The translations under genes and the position numbers were made by a program. DNA of 64,000 nt from Streptomyces sp. SDr-06 (GTDB lineage Bacteria; Actinomycetota; Actinomycetes; Streptomycetales; Streptomycetaceae): the NCBI RefSeq assembly GCF_003324565.1, contig NZ_QOLA01000002.1, positions 62,001 through 126,000 of the forward strand. Reading direction: 5' to 3'. The notes under the pieces were generated by a model. It saw only the letters and a program-made list of their open reading frames with translations. It was not told where the DNA came from and ran no database searches. Within the stretch, counting starts at the first letter, position 1. The number at the start of each line of letters is the position of its first letter. Shown here piece after piece: positions 31,864 to 40,368 of the stretch.

Positions 31864-32213
31864 CACCGCAGGAACTGAGGGCGTTCTGCCTGGAGTTCAA
31901 CGCCGTGACGGAGGAGTTCCCGTTCAACCCGGAGACCTCCGTCTTCAAGGTGCTCGGGAGGGTGTTCGCGCTGAGCGCCCTGGACGGGGAGCCGCTCACC
32001 GTGAACCTCAAGTGCCACCCGGACGACGCGGTCAGGCTGCGCGAGGAGCACGCCGCGATCGTGCCGGGCTGGCACATGAACAAGCGGCACTGGAACACCG
32101 TGACCGTGGCCGAGCTCCCGGACCGGCTGGTCCGGGAGCTCATCGAGGACTCCTACGACCTGGTGGTCGCCGGTCTGCCGAAGGCCGAGCGGCTCCGGCT
32201 CGACCGGGCCTGA
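31860..32213 (+). CDS. MmcQ/YjbR family DNA-binding protein
   Basis: The 117-residue protein has the YjbR-like pattern: LEFNAVTEEFPFNPETSVFKV, LSALDGEPLTVNLKCHPDDAVRLRE, and MNKRHWNTVTVAELPDRLVRELIEDSYDLV. Structural homologues have a CyaY-like, double-wing fold. A DNA-binding role is suggested by the family name but is not proven. It is the last gene of the phoH operon and is nearly abutting, convergent with the MFS gene. Confidence 0.85.
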   Translation: MTPQELRAFCLEFNAVTEEFPFNPETSVFKVLGRVFALSALDGEPLTVNLKCHPDDAVRLREEHAAIVPGWHMNKRHWNTVTVAELPDRLVRELIEDSYDLVVAGLPKAERLRLDRA

Positions 32214-32217
32214 CCCC

Positions 32218-33639
32218 TCAAGCCCGCGCGCGGTCGCGCAGCCCGAGGCCGACGGCCACCAGCGCGGCCGCCGCGATCACGATCACCGCGTCGATCGCCA
32301 GGACCGTGCGCACCCCGCCGAACAGCGAGGCCTGCGTGGTGGCGAGGACGCCGAGCAGCGGGATGCCCACGGTCAGGCCGACCTGCTGGGTGGTCGTGAC
32401 CAGTCCCGTCGCCAGACCCTGCTCCTCGTTCGGCACCCCGCTGGTCACGGTCACGCCGTACGAGATGATCGCGCCGAGGTGGCACATGCTGGCCAGCGAG
32501 ACGGCGACGGTGGCGAGCAGCGCGCCGGACTCGGTGCCGAGGCCCAGCAGGGCGGCGACGAACAGGCCCTGGCCGAGCAGCGAGCCGACCAGCACGCGCC
32601 GGGTGCCGAAGCGGCCGATGAGCCTGGCGGCGTACCCGCCGGCGACGGCCGAGGCGACCCCCTGGACGCCGAAGATCAGGCCGGTCTCGAAGGACGACAG
32701 ACCCAGGATCTCCTGGAGGTAGAGGGTCAGCACGAAGACGACCGAGGACATCATCGAGAAGGTGACCAGACCGCCCAGGTTGCCCCAGGCCACCGTGCGG
32801 CGCCGCAGCATCGGCAGCGAGATCAGCGGGGCCGAGGCCCTCGACTCGACGACGACGAAGGCGGCCAGCAGGACGAGGCCCCCGAGCAGGGTGCCCCGGA
32901 CGTCCGCGCCGCCGAAGCCGCGCTGGGCCGCCGTCGACAGGGCGTAGATCACCGCGAGCAGACCGCCGGTGACGGTGACGGCGCCGGGCACGTCCAGTCG
33001 CGGCCGCTCGGGGGTGCGGGACTCGGGCAGCAGGCCGGGGGCCAGGGCCAGGACGACCACGGCGAAGGCCACGAGCAATCCCATCGTGGAGCGCCAGCCC
33101 AGGGTGTCGGTCATGACGCCGCCGAGCACCATGCCGGTGGTGTAGCCGAGCGACAGCAGCGTGCCGGAGATGCCGAGCGCCTTCTCCCGCAGCGGGCCCT
33201 CGGCGAACGTCGTGGTCAGCAGGGACATGCCGGTCGGCACGATGACGGCCGCGCCCAGGCCCTGGAGCGCGCGCCCGGTCAGGAAGGACGCCGGGTTCCA
33301 GGCGAGGGTGGCGAGCAGCGACGCCGCGCCGAAGAGCGCGAGGCCGGTCAGGAACAGCTTCTTGCGGCCGAAGAGGTCGGCGATGCGGCCGAACAGGAGC
33401 AGGAACCCGCCCGAGGGCAGGGCGAACGCGGTGACCGCCCACTGGAGCGCGGACTGGCCGAGGCCCAGGTCCTTGCCGAGCGCGGGGAGCGCCACGTTCA
33501 GTACGGAGAAGTCGAGTGCCACCATGAACTGGGCGGCGCAGAGCACGAAGAGGACCAGCTTGGCCCGGCCGCTGAGCCGGTCGTCGTGGGGGGCCGCCGT
33601 GTGCGGCCCGTTGATGGTCGTGTGGGTGTCGATCGCCAT
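32218..33639 (-). CDS. MFS transporter, EmrB/QacA-like (DHA2-type) drug efflux family
   Basis: A 473-residue protein with about 14 hydrophobic segments. It shows FMVALDFSVLNVALPALG in helix 1 (the DHA2 pattern of an Asp within helix 1), WAVTAFALPSGGFLLLFGRIADLFGRKK in the helix 2/loop region and SLGYTTGMVLGGVMTD (motif C). These are proton-driven drug or metabolite exporters. ATG 33639 has GAAGGTGG upstream; GTG 33648 is an alternative. It is divergent from an XRE regulator gene, a common regulator/pump layout. Confidence 0.88.
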   Translation of the reverse strand: MAIDTHTTINGPHTAAPHDDRLSGRAKLVLFVLCAAQFMVALDFSVLNVALPALGKDLGLGQSALQWAVTAFALPSGGFLLLFGRIADLFGRKKLFLTGLALFGAASLLATLAWNPASFLTGRALQGLGAAVIVPTGMSLLTTTFAEGPLREKALGISGTLLSLGYTTGMVLGGVMTDTLGWRSTMGLLVAFAVVVLALAPGLLPESRTPERPRLDVPGAVTVTGGLLAVIYALSTAAQRGFGGADVRGTLLGGLVLLAAFVVVESRASAPLISLPMLRRRTVAWGNLGGLVTFSMMSSVVFVLTLYLQEILGLSSFETGLIFGVQGVASAVAGGYAARLIGRFGTRRVLVGSLLGQGLFVAALLGLGTESGALLATVAVSLASMCHLGAIISYGVTVTSGVPNEEQGLATGLVTTTQQVGLTVGIPLLGVLATTQASLFGGVRTVLAIDAVIVIAAAALVAVGLGLRDRARA

Positions 33640-33693
33640 GGCCACCACCTTCGCGGCCCGGGAATGCCCGTGGAGAGTGAGAACTTATCCTGT

Positions 33694-33707
33694 TGGTGGC
33701 ACCACCA
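33694..33707. promoter_or_regulatory. Candidate operator between the divergent MFS and XRE genes
   Basis: TGGTGG-CA-CCACCA is an inverted repeat in the 87-nt gap between the two start codons, located to control both genes. The regulator presumed to bind it is the adjacent XRE protein (inference). Confidence 0.45.
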
Positions 33708-33726
33708 GGCAGCCGAGGGGGAGTTC

Positions 33727-34599
33727 GTGGCCACACCGATCGATCAGCACCGCCGCAGTGAGCTGCGCGAGTTCCTGATGAGCCGGCGCGCCCGCGTCAC
33801 CCCCACGCAGGCCGGGCTGCCCGACGGCGGGGCCCGCCGCCGCACCCCGGGGCTGCGCCGCGAGGAGGTCGCCGTGCTCGCCGGGGTCGGCGTCTCCTGG
33901 TACCAGTGGCTGGAGCAGGGCCGCGACATCACGGTGTCCCCGCAGGTGCTGGACTCGGTGGGCCGGGTGCTGCGGCTCACCAGCGCCGAGCGCCGCCACC
34001 TCTACGTGCTCGCCGGGCTCAACCCGCCGGCCCTTGAGGTCGACCCGGCCAGTGCCGACATGTGCCACGGTCTGCAGCGACTGATCGACGCCTGGATGCC
34101 GTTCCCCGCGCACATCATGGACGCGTACTGGAACACGGTCATGTACAACGACGCGGCGGCACTGGTGCTCGGGATGCGCCCCGAGATCGTGCAGAACTGT
34201 CTGATCGCGTTCTTCACCGACCCCATCTACCGCGCCCGGGCCAAGCGTTGGGACGAGATCGCCTGCACCGTCGTCGCACAGTTCCGGGCGGCCTGCTCGG
34301 AGCGGCCCGACGACGAGGGGTTCCGGGCGGTCGTGGAGCAGGCCAAGGAGCTGAGCCCGGAGTTCGTGGAGCTCTGGGAGCGGCGCGACGTGCAGCCCGG
34401 CGGCCTGCTCGGCAAGGAGCTGGAGCACCCGGTGGTCGGCGCGCTGCACGTCGAGTCCACCCAACTGCGCATCCCGGCCCGCCCGGACCTGGTGATCGTG
34501 CTGCACACTCCGCTGCCGGACACCGGCACCGCCGAAAAGCTGGAGTGGCTGACCTCCCCGGAGGGCCGCCGCGGCTCGATGTACCCGATCGCGGGCTGA
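33727..34599 (+). CDS. XRE-family regulator with MmyB-like ligand-binding domain
   Basis: The 290-residue protein has an N-terminal HTH (SELREFLMSRRARVTP, then GLRREEVAVLAGVGVSWYQWLEQGRDI, ~10-75) and a C-terminal PAS-like MmyB domain (~105-285, WMPFPAHIMDAYWNTVMYNDAA). In Streptomyces such regulators often sit beside the gene they control, here the divergent exporter. The ligand may be a small lipid-like molecule as in other MmyB-type proteins; the sequence gives no direct evidence. Confidence 0.9.
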   Translation: MATPIDQHRRSELREFLMSRRARVTPTQAGLPDGGARRRTPGLRREEVAVLAGVGVSWYQWLEQGRDITVSPQVLDSVGRVLRLTSAERRHLYVLAGLNPPALEVDPASADMCHGLQRLIDAWMPFPAHIMDAYWNTVMYNDAAALVLGMRPEIVQNCLIAFFTDPIYRARAKRWDEIACTVVAQFRAACSERPDDEGFRAVVEQAKELSPEFVELWERRDVQPGGLLGKELEHPVVGALHVESTQLRIPARPDLVIVLHTPLPDTGTAEKLEWLTSPEGRRGSMYPIAG

Positions 34600-34676
34600 C
34601 CCCGTCCCGGGGGTGGAGTGGGCCGTCACGTAGGGTGAGGCGGCATACACGCTTTCGTCCCGTGGGGGGATCACAC

Positions 34677-35387
34677 ATGTCCGCGTCCGTGTCCGCTTCC
34701 GTCAGACGCACCGCCGCCGTGACCCTGGTCGCCTCGTCCCTGCTGTTCGCCGCCGCGTGCGGGGGATCGGACAGCAAGAGCGACACGTCGGCCAAGTCCT
34801 CGGCGCCCTCGGCGTCCGCCCCCGCCGGTGCGGCGAAGTCCGTCACCGAGGCCCAGCTGAAGGCGGCCCTGCTGACCGCGAACGAGGCTCCCGCGGGCTG
34901 GAAGGCCGACCCGGAGGCCGGGGACGGCGTGGGCAAGGCCGACAAGGGCGACTGCCAGAAGTTCCTGGACCTCATGCAGGGCCAGCCCGCCGCGCTGGGT
35001 GCGACCGCCCGGCAGACGAGCAACTTCGACCACGGGGGCCAGCAGGTCTTCGGCTTCGACGCGGACAAGGCCGCCGGGTACCTCAAGGGCTTCGACGCGA
35101 CCGTCGCCACCTGCGCGTCGTTCACCGTCGACATGGACGGGGAGAAGGCGCCCGCCACGGTCAAGCCGCTCACCGTGGACAAGGCGGGCGACGAGTCCCA
35201 CGGCTACGAGCTGGTCATCGACATGGGTCCGATCAAGATGGGCTTCGACAACTACGTGGTCCGCAAGGGCGCGGCGCTGAGCACGTTCTCGGCGAAGGCC
35301 AAGCAGCCGGGCGCGGCCCCGGCGGCGGAGTTCAAGCCCGTCACGGACGCCGTGGCCAAGAAGCTGGACCAGGCGATTCAGGCCTGA
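34677..35387 (+). CDS. Putative secreted lipoprotein A
   Basis: The 236-residue protein has a signal peptide ending in the lipobox LLFAAACGGSDSK, a Ser/Ala-rich linker, and a globular part beginning VTEAQLKAALLTANEAPAGWK. That opening block and GDCQKFLDLM..FDHGGQQVFGF match the layout of the lipoprotein at 39486 (FTKAQTDAALLTAQDVGAGW, CDTYMETW). The two are likely distant paralogues. Function unknown; probably anchored on the outer face of the membrane. Confidence 0.75.
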   Translation: MSASVSASVRRTAAVTLVASSLLFAAACGGSDSKSDTSAKSSAPSASAPAGAAKSVTEAQLKAALLTANEAPAGWKADPEAGDGVGKADKGDCQKFLDLMQGQPAALGATARQTSNFDHGGQQVFGFDADKAAGYLKGFDATVATCASFTVDMDGEKAPATVKPLTVDKAGDESHGYELVIDMGPIKMGFDNYVVRKGAALSTFSAKAKQPGAAPAAEFKPVTDAVAKKLDQAIQA

Positions 35388-35429
35388 GCCCCCGGTGGCT
35401 CCGGCCCCGGCACTCCTTATGCTCGGGGC

Positions 35430-35774
35430 ATGACACAGAGCACCGAACTCGACCCCGAGGACCGCAAGATCATCACGCTCGCGCGCAGCGCCCGGGCCCG
35501 CAACGGCGTGGCCGAGGGCGCTGCCGTGCGTGACGAGACGGGCCGCACGTACGTCGCCGGCACGGTCGAGCTCCCCTCCCTGAAGCTGTCCGCCCTCCAG
35601 ACCGCGGTCGCGATGGCGGTGGCCAGCGGCGCGAAGTCCCTGGAGGCGGCGGCCGTGGTGACCGAGGCGTCCGCCCTCACGGCAGCGGACACGGCAGCGG
35701 TACGCGACCTGGGCGGCCCCACCACCCCCATCCTCCTGGCCACCCCCGCAGGCACCCTCCGCTCAACAACCTGA
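35430..35774 (+). CDS. Cytidine deaminase-fold protein lacking zinc ligands
   Basis: The 114-residue protein resembles the small protein found beside era in actinobacteria and often labelled cytidine deaminase: DPEDRKIITLARSARARNGVAEGAAVRDETGRTYVAG...LSALQTAVAMAVASGAKSLEAAAVV. The HAE motif of CDA is replaced around LKLSALQTAV and there is no PCxxC; the protein has no Cys or His at all, so it cannot bind zinc in the normal way and is unlikely to deaminate. A structural or regulatory role is possible. Confidence 0.7.
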   Translation: MTQSTELDPEDRKIITLARSARARNGVAEGAAVRDETGRTYVAGTVELPSLKLSALQTAVAMAVASGAKSLEAAAVVTEASALTAADTAAVRDLGGPTTPILLATPAGTLRSTT

Positions 35775-35789
35775 CCCCCAACCCTCGGT

Positions 35790-36020
35790 CGCCGGGAGAC
35801 GCGCCCTGCAAAAGGGGCGCGAGCACCCGGTCCCCGCAGGCACCCCGCACAACCGGTCGCCGGAGACGCACCCTGCCAGGGGCGCGGGGAACGGCGCGAG
35901 CACCACGAACGGCCCGCACCCGACAGCGGGCGGTTGGGGCCACGCGAATCCCCCGCACAACGGGGTGCCGGAAGACGCACCCTGCCAGGGGCGCGGGGAA
36001 CGGCGCGAGCACCCAGCACG
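35790..36020. repeat. Inverted, diverged copies of the CGCAGTTCCCCGCGCCCC repeat
   Basis: CCAGGGGCGCGGGGAACGGC, followed directly by GCGAGCAC, occurs twice in full (near 35877 and 35987), with a broken third copy near 35812. Read on the minus strand it is close to the core seen at 14400 and 24120 (GTTCCCCGCGCCCC preserved). The gap 35775-36349 holds no recognisable gene. Confidence 0.75.
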
Positions 36021-36349
36021 GTCCGCAGCCGACATCAAACCTGCCCCGCGCCGCAGGCACCCCGCGTTAAGAATCAACGCGATGGCCCTTGCAATCCCAA
36101 GCCACCCGCGCATCAATGGACGACAGTCGATCCGACGGTCCGTCAGATTCGCGGGCGGGCCGGCACGGGGTGCAGAGCCGCAGCCCCGGGCCGGAGTCGG
36201 ACGCGCTCCCTCCGCGCAGCTACCGCAGCCCCCGCACAGCCATGCCCGCGCGCCCGCGCACCCGTGCACGTGGGCCGCCGGGGCGTGCCACGCGGTCGTG
36301 TGTCGAGGACGCGGCAGACGATCAACTCCCTGTAACGGGAAGGGGAACC

Positions 36350-36835
36350 ATGCGTAGGAGCACCAGAAAACCGGTCGCTCGGGCCGCACTCGCGGTGGGG
36401 GCGGTGGCCGTGGCGGGCCTCGCCTTCGCGCCAAGCGCGGCCGCCGTCTCGCCGGGCTCGGCGACCGCCACGTACGACTGTGGAACCTGGGGCGGCGGCA
36501 GCGCCACGCTCACCGCGACCCAGAGCGGCACGGCCGCGACCATCACGCTGACCTCGGCCGTCACCACCCCGGTCGCCGTGGGCGCCAACCAGATCAGCGC
36601 CAACCTGACCCTCGCGGGCGGTGCGGGCGGCACCACCGTGTTCAGTGGCAACGCCAACCCCGCCCTGAGCGCGGGCGACCCGGTCACCATCGGCCCGCTG
36701 AACGGGACCGTCGCCTCCGGTGACAGCCTCGACTCGTACTTCGACGGCACCGCCTTGAAGATGACGATCTTCGGGATCACGGTGAACTGCGACGCGACGA
36801 CCTCACAGGCGCCGGGCCCGTTCGTCTTCGACTGA
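36350..36835 (+). CDS. Small secreted protein with two-cysteine beta domain
   Basis: The 161-residue protein has a Sec signal peptide (RKPVARAALAVGAVAVAGLAFAPSAAA, cleavage near residue 32) and a beta-rich mature part rich in Thr, Ala and Gly with two cysteines (YDCGTWGGG and VNCDATTS) likely to form a disulfide. GGGAAGGGG precedes the ATG. It lies upstream of the WxL/DUF916-like genes on the same strand and its N-terminal beta domain is of similar kind, so it may belong to the same surface cassette (inference). I do not recognise a named family with confidence. Confidence 0.7.
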   Translation: MRRSTRKPVARAALAVGAVAVAGLAFAPSAAAVSPGSATATYDCGTWGGGSATLTATQSGTAATITLTSAVTTPVAVGANQISANLTLAGGAGGTTVFSGNANPALSAGDPVTIGPLNGTVASGDSLDSYFDGTALKMTIFGITVNCDATTSQAPGPFVFD

Positions 36836-36991
36836 CGCGCACCGGGCGGCCGAGCGAACCGCCCACGCCCAGCAAAAAGCAGCACGCACCATCCAGCACG
36901 CAGCACGCACACCCGCAGAACAAGCCGGTGCCGTCCCGGGCGGCGCCGGCTTTCGTGTGGCACCAGTGCCCCCAAGTGGCCTGAAATGCCA

Positions 36992-37025
36992 GGATCTTGA
37001 CAGTATCTGATGGGTCATCAGTTGC
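36992..37025 (+). promoter_or_regulatory. TTGACA box overlapping a CTGATG-GGT-CATCAG palindrome
   Basis: TTGACA occurs at 36997-37002 and is followed directly by a perfect inverted repeat CTGATG (37007-37012) GGT CATCAG (37016-37021). The site is about 110 nt upstream of the WxL-like gene. The position between -35 and -10 would suit a repressor site. Confidence 0.5.
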
Positions 37026-37127
37026 TGCGCCGGGATGGCATTGACTTCTTTTCGCCCCCAGCCGTCAATGGGCCCCTGCCGGCGCAGCCGAGCCGCGCTG
37101 TGCCACTTCAGGAAGGGGGGCAAGCCC

Positions 37128-38447
37128 ATGTCGGAACGTCGAAGACGGCGTCTGGCCGCCGTGTTGGGGGCGGTCGCACTCGCCGCCGGAACCGGCGCGC
37201 TCGCCGCACCCGCGAGCGCACTGGCCGCGACGCCCGTCGACTTCGCCACGCACTGCGTCCCGCCCGCCGTCGCGGGAATCCCGCCGATCGACGGCACCAC
37301 GAACGCGACCATCACCGTCGACAACGCCGCACCCAAGGTCGGCGACAAGGTCACCGTCACCTACACGGTGAACAAGCCCGCCGCCAGCAACCCGGTCGAC
37401 ATCGCCCTGCCCGCCGACATCATGACCCCGACCGGCAAGGTCGTCCTCGCGGGCGCCCAGAGCGGCACCGTGGACGTGGCGGGCCCGAAGAAGAACGTCC
37501 CGGTGCCCGGCAAGGGCGCGTTCCCGGCGTTCTCCATGAGCGGCAGCTTCACCGCCAGCAAGGCCGGTGCGATCACCCTGTCGCCCGGCGACTACAACAT
37601 CCACACCAGCTACATCATGGAGCTGGACACCCCCTGCACGGTCACCAATCCGCCCGCGCCCGTCTCCGAGACGGTCAACGCCACGGACGGCGGCGGCCAG
37701 GTCAACCAGCGCACGATCAGCGCGGCCCCGGCCGCCGGCAACGCCGGTGACCGTACGACCGTGACCGGGGCCAAGTTCACCCCGAACGCGGACGTCACCG
37801 TCGCGGGCTGGAACGGCACCGCCACCACCGCCGACAAGATCACCTTCAAGTCGGACGCGAACGGCGGCTTCACCGCCCGGCCGAAGATCACGGACCCGGC
37901 CACCACCGGGATCGTGGCCTACGAAGGGGCGGCCTGGGACCCGGCGAACGGCGCGGGCCCGGTGGCGTACAAGGTGAACGGCGGACCGCCGCCCACCGGA
38001 CCGAGCCAGAGGCTCAACGCGGCCGTGCACGCGGGCACCCTCGCGATGTCCCAGGCCGGGGACAGCGTCGACCTCACCGCGGTCGACTTCGGCAAGGGCG
38101 GCGCCTCCACCGGCAGCCTGAAGACGGTGACGGTCCAGGACTTCCGCGGCGGCCCCGCGGGCTGGTCCCTGACCGGCAAGGTCACCGACTTCACCGGCCC
38201 CGGCGGCTCCATCGACGCGGGCAGACTCAGCTGGACACCCGCCTGCGTCACCAAACCCGGCTCCCCGTCCGTGTGTGCCGCGGGCTCGGCCGGCGGCGTG
38301 GGCGGCGCGGGCGCGACCCTCGCCTCCACCCCGAACGCGGCGCTGACCGGCGGCGAGTTCACCGTGGACGCGAAGCTCTCGCTCGATGTGCCCGCGTTCA
38401 CCGCGCCGGGCGCCTACAGCGGCGTGCTGACCCTCACCCTCACCTGA
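37128..38447 (+). CDS. Secreted WxL-like surface protein
   Basis: The 439-residue protein has a signal peptide (RRRRRLAAVLGAVALAAGTGALAAPASALA), an N-terminal two-Cys beta domain, an IPT/Ig-like segment (ISAAPAAGNAGDRTTVTGAKFTP) and a C-terminal domain with VTVQDFRGGPAGWSLTGKVTDF followed ~25 residues later by SWTPACV. The W-S-L motif plus a second Trp motif and the final LSLDVPAFTAPGAYSGVLTLTLT are the layout of WxL domains, which bind peptidoglycan non-covalently in Firmicutes. GGAAGGGGGG precedes the ATG. The next gene encodes the usual DUF916 partner. Confidence 0.75.
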   Translation: MSERRRRRLAAVLGAVALAAGTGALAAPASALAATPVDFATHCVPPAVAGIPPIDGTTNATITVDNAAPKVGDKVTVTYTVNKPAASNPVDIALPADIMTPTGKVVLAGAQSGTVDVAGPKKNVPVPGKGAFPAFSMSGSFTASKAGAITLSPGDYNIHTSYIMELDTPCTVTNPPAPVSETVNATDGGGQVNQRTISAAPAAGNAGDRTTVTGAKFTPNADVTVAGWNGTATTADKITFKSDANGGFTARPKITDPATTGIVAYEGAAWDPANGAGPVAYKVNGGPPPTGPSQRLNAAVHAGTLAMSQAGDSVDLTAVDFGKGGASTGSLKTVTVQDFRGGPAGWSLTGKVTDFTGPGGSIDAGRLSWTPACVTKPGSPSVCAAGSAGGVGGAGATLASTPNAALTGGEFTVDAKLSLDVPAFTAPGAYSGVLTLTLT

Positions 38448-38509
38448 CATCCACCCCGTGGGCCGGGCGCGCACCCGGCCGGCCCACCCGTCCCCGGGGG
38501 TCCACCGCC

Positions 38510-39457
38510 GTGCGCAAGCTGTCCGCACTCCTCCTGGCCGCCGTGCTCGCCCTGCTCGCCGCGCCTCTCGCCCGCGCCGCCGACAACGGAGACTGGTCCG
38601 TCTTCCCCGCCTCCGCGGGCGCCGCCCAGCGCCCGTACTTCTACCTCTCCGCCGACCCCGGCGCGACCCTCGACGACCAGGTGACCGTCGCCAACAGGAC
38701 CTCGGCGCCGCTGAGCTTCCGCCTGTACGGGGCCGACGCGTACAACACCGAGCGCGACGGCGGGTTCGCCGTGCGCACGGAGAAGGAGCGGCAGACCGGC
38801 GTGGGCGCCTGGGCGAAACCGGCCCGGAGCGCGATCACCGTCCCGGCCCGGTCCGCGGTCACCGTGCCCTTCACGCTCACCGTGCCGCCGGACGCCGAGC
38901 CCGGCGACCACGTCGGCGCCCTGGTCGCGCTCGACGACCACGTGGCGCCCGGTCCGGCCGGGAACGGCAAGGTCGCCGTCGGCGTCCAGCAGGCCGTGGG
39001 GGCCCGGATCTACCTGCGCGTGGGCGGCCCCACCCTCCCCGCGCTCGCCGTCGAGAACGTCTCGCTCGCCCAGCACCGGCCGCTGGTGCCCGGCCTGGGC
39101 GAGAGCCGCACCGACATCACGTACACGCTGCACAACCGGGGCAACGTCACGCTCAACCCGAAGGTCGACCTGAGCGCGACCGGACTTTTCGGCCGTACGC
39201 TGCTCAGCCGCGGCCTGACCAAGGTGCCCTCCGAACTGCTGCCGGGGCAGCAGGTCACGCTCACCGAGGCATGGCACGGCGCGCCCCAACTCGACTGGGG
39301 CGACGTCAAGTTGACGGCCAGCGCGAGGGACGCGCGGGGCTCGGCGGCCGCCTCGTTCCTCGCCCTGCCGTGGCTCGCCGGCGCGGTCCTGCTCGCCGCG
39401 GCCCTCGCCTGGGTGGCCCAGCGCGTCGTGCGCCGTCGTATCGTGGCCCGGTCATGA
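38510..39457 (+). CDS. DUF916-type (WxL-interacting) membrane-anchored surface protein
   Basis: The 315-residue protein has a signal peptide (KLSALLLAAVLALLAAPLARA), a DUF916-like domain (WSVFPASAG..RPYFYLSADPGATLDDQVTVANRTSAPLSFRLYGADAY, ~25-160), a second beta domain (~175-280, VENVSLAQHRPLVPGLGESRTDITYTLHNRGNVTLNP) and one C-terminal membrane helix (~283-303) followed by RRRIVARS. In Firmicutes such proteins sit in WxL operons and bind WxL proteins at the cell wall. Here it follows the WxL-like gene by 62 nt. Confidence 0.8.
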   Translation: MRKLSALLLAAVLALLAAPLARAADNGDWSVFPASAGAAQRPYFYLSADPGATLDDQVTVANRTSAPLSFRLYGADAYNTERDGGFAVRTEKERQTGVGAWAKPARSAITVPARSAVTVPFTLTVPPDAEPGDHVGALVALDDHVAPGPAGNGKVAVGVQQAVGARIYLRVGGPTLPALAVENVSLAQHRPLVPGLGESRTDITYTLHNRGNVTLNPKVDLSATGLFGRTLLSRGLTKVPSELLPGQQVTLTEAWHGAPQLDWGDVKLTASARDARGSAAASFLALPWLAGAVLLAAALAWVAQRVVRRRIVARS

Positions 39458-39485
39458 CACGTACGGCAGGTGAGGGGCAACCGTC

Positions 39486-40271
39486 ATGCGGACGGGGCGC
39501 AGGGAAAAGCTGACGGGCTACGCGGTGGTGCTGGCGGCGCTGGTCACGGTCGCCGGGTGCGGCGGCCCGGACGACGCGGCGGCGACGAAAGCCACGCCCG
39601 CCCAGGGCGCCGCCAAGCCTGCCGTCGGGGGGCAGCCCTTCACCAAGGCGCAGACCGACGCGGCCCTGCTCACCGCGCAGGACGTGGGCGCGGGCTGGTC
39701 CGAGGACCAGGACCCGGGCGACAGCCCCTCCGCTGAGGCCAGCGGTGGGGACAATTCGGACGTCGGTGCCGAAGGCGGTGCGGACGGCACCAACAGCGCG
39801 CAGTGCGACACGTACATGGAGACGTGGAACGGCCCCAAGGACGGCCAGGCCGCGGCCAGTTCGAGCCGTGACCTCGCCAAGGAGTCCGGCACCGAGCACC
39901 TGACCTTCCGCGTGGTGGCCTATCCGTCCGTCGCGGAGGCGACCAAGGCGGTCGCCGCCTCCCGCGCGCTGCCCGCCGCCTGTGACGGGGGCTCGCTCGA
40001 CTTCAACTGGGGCGGGCCCGAGAAGAGCGAGGTCAAGCCGGAGAACGTGGCGAAGCTGGGCGACGAGTCGGTCGGCATGCGCGTCACGGCGCCGCTCGCC
40101 TCGGTGCCGGGCACCGAGCTGCACCTGGAGGTCCTGTCCGTCCGCGAGGGGGCGAACGTCTCCATGGTGACCTTCGCGGCCCAGACCCAGCCGGACCCGG
40201 CGCTGCTCCCCGCCCTCCTGACGAAGGCCGCCGCCCGCCTCCACACCCTGACCCAGGGCGGCACGCCCTAG
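39486..40271 (+). CDS. Putative secreted lipoprotein B
   Basis: The 261-residue protein has a signal peptide with lipobox LVTVAGCGGPDD, a low-complexity linker and a globular domain starting FTKAQTDAALLTAQDVGAGWSED. It resembles the sensor-type lipoprotein at 34677 in the opening block and in overall size. SSRDLAKESGTEHLTFRVVAYPSVAEATKAV and RVTAPL..GTELHLEVLSVREGANVSMVTF suggest the extracellular PknH-like sensor fold, but this is tentative. It follows the DUF916 gene by 28 nt and precedes era. Confidence 0.7.
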   Translation: MRTGRREKLTGYAVVLAALVTVAGCGGPDDAAATKATPAQGAAKPAVGGQPFTKAQTDAALLTAQDVGAGWSEDQDPGDSPSAEASGGDNSDVGAEGGADGTNSAQCDTYMETWNGPKDGQAAASSSRDLAKESGTEHLTFRVVAYPSVAEATKAVAASRALPAACDGGSLDFNWGGPEKSEVKPENVAKLGDESVGMRVTAPLASVPGTELHLEVLSVREGANVSMVTFAAQTQPDPALLPALLTKAAARLHTLTQGGTP

Positions 40272-40368
40272 CCCGGCGGGCCCGGCCGCGAGGGCGGGTG
40301 ACCGCCCGGGGAGGGCCGTTTCCGGTGGGCTGGGCGGCGGGGGGTCCAGGATCGGGGAGAATGGCGGC

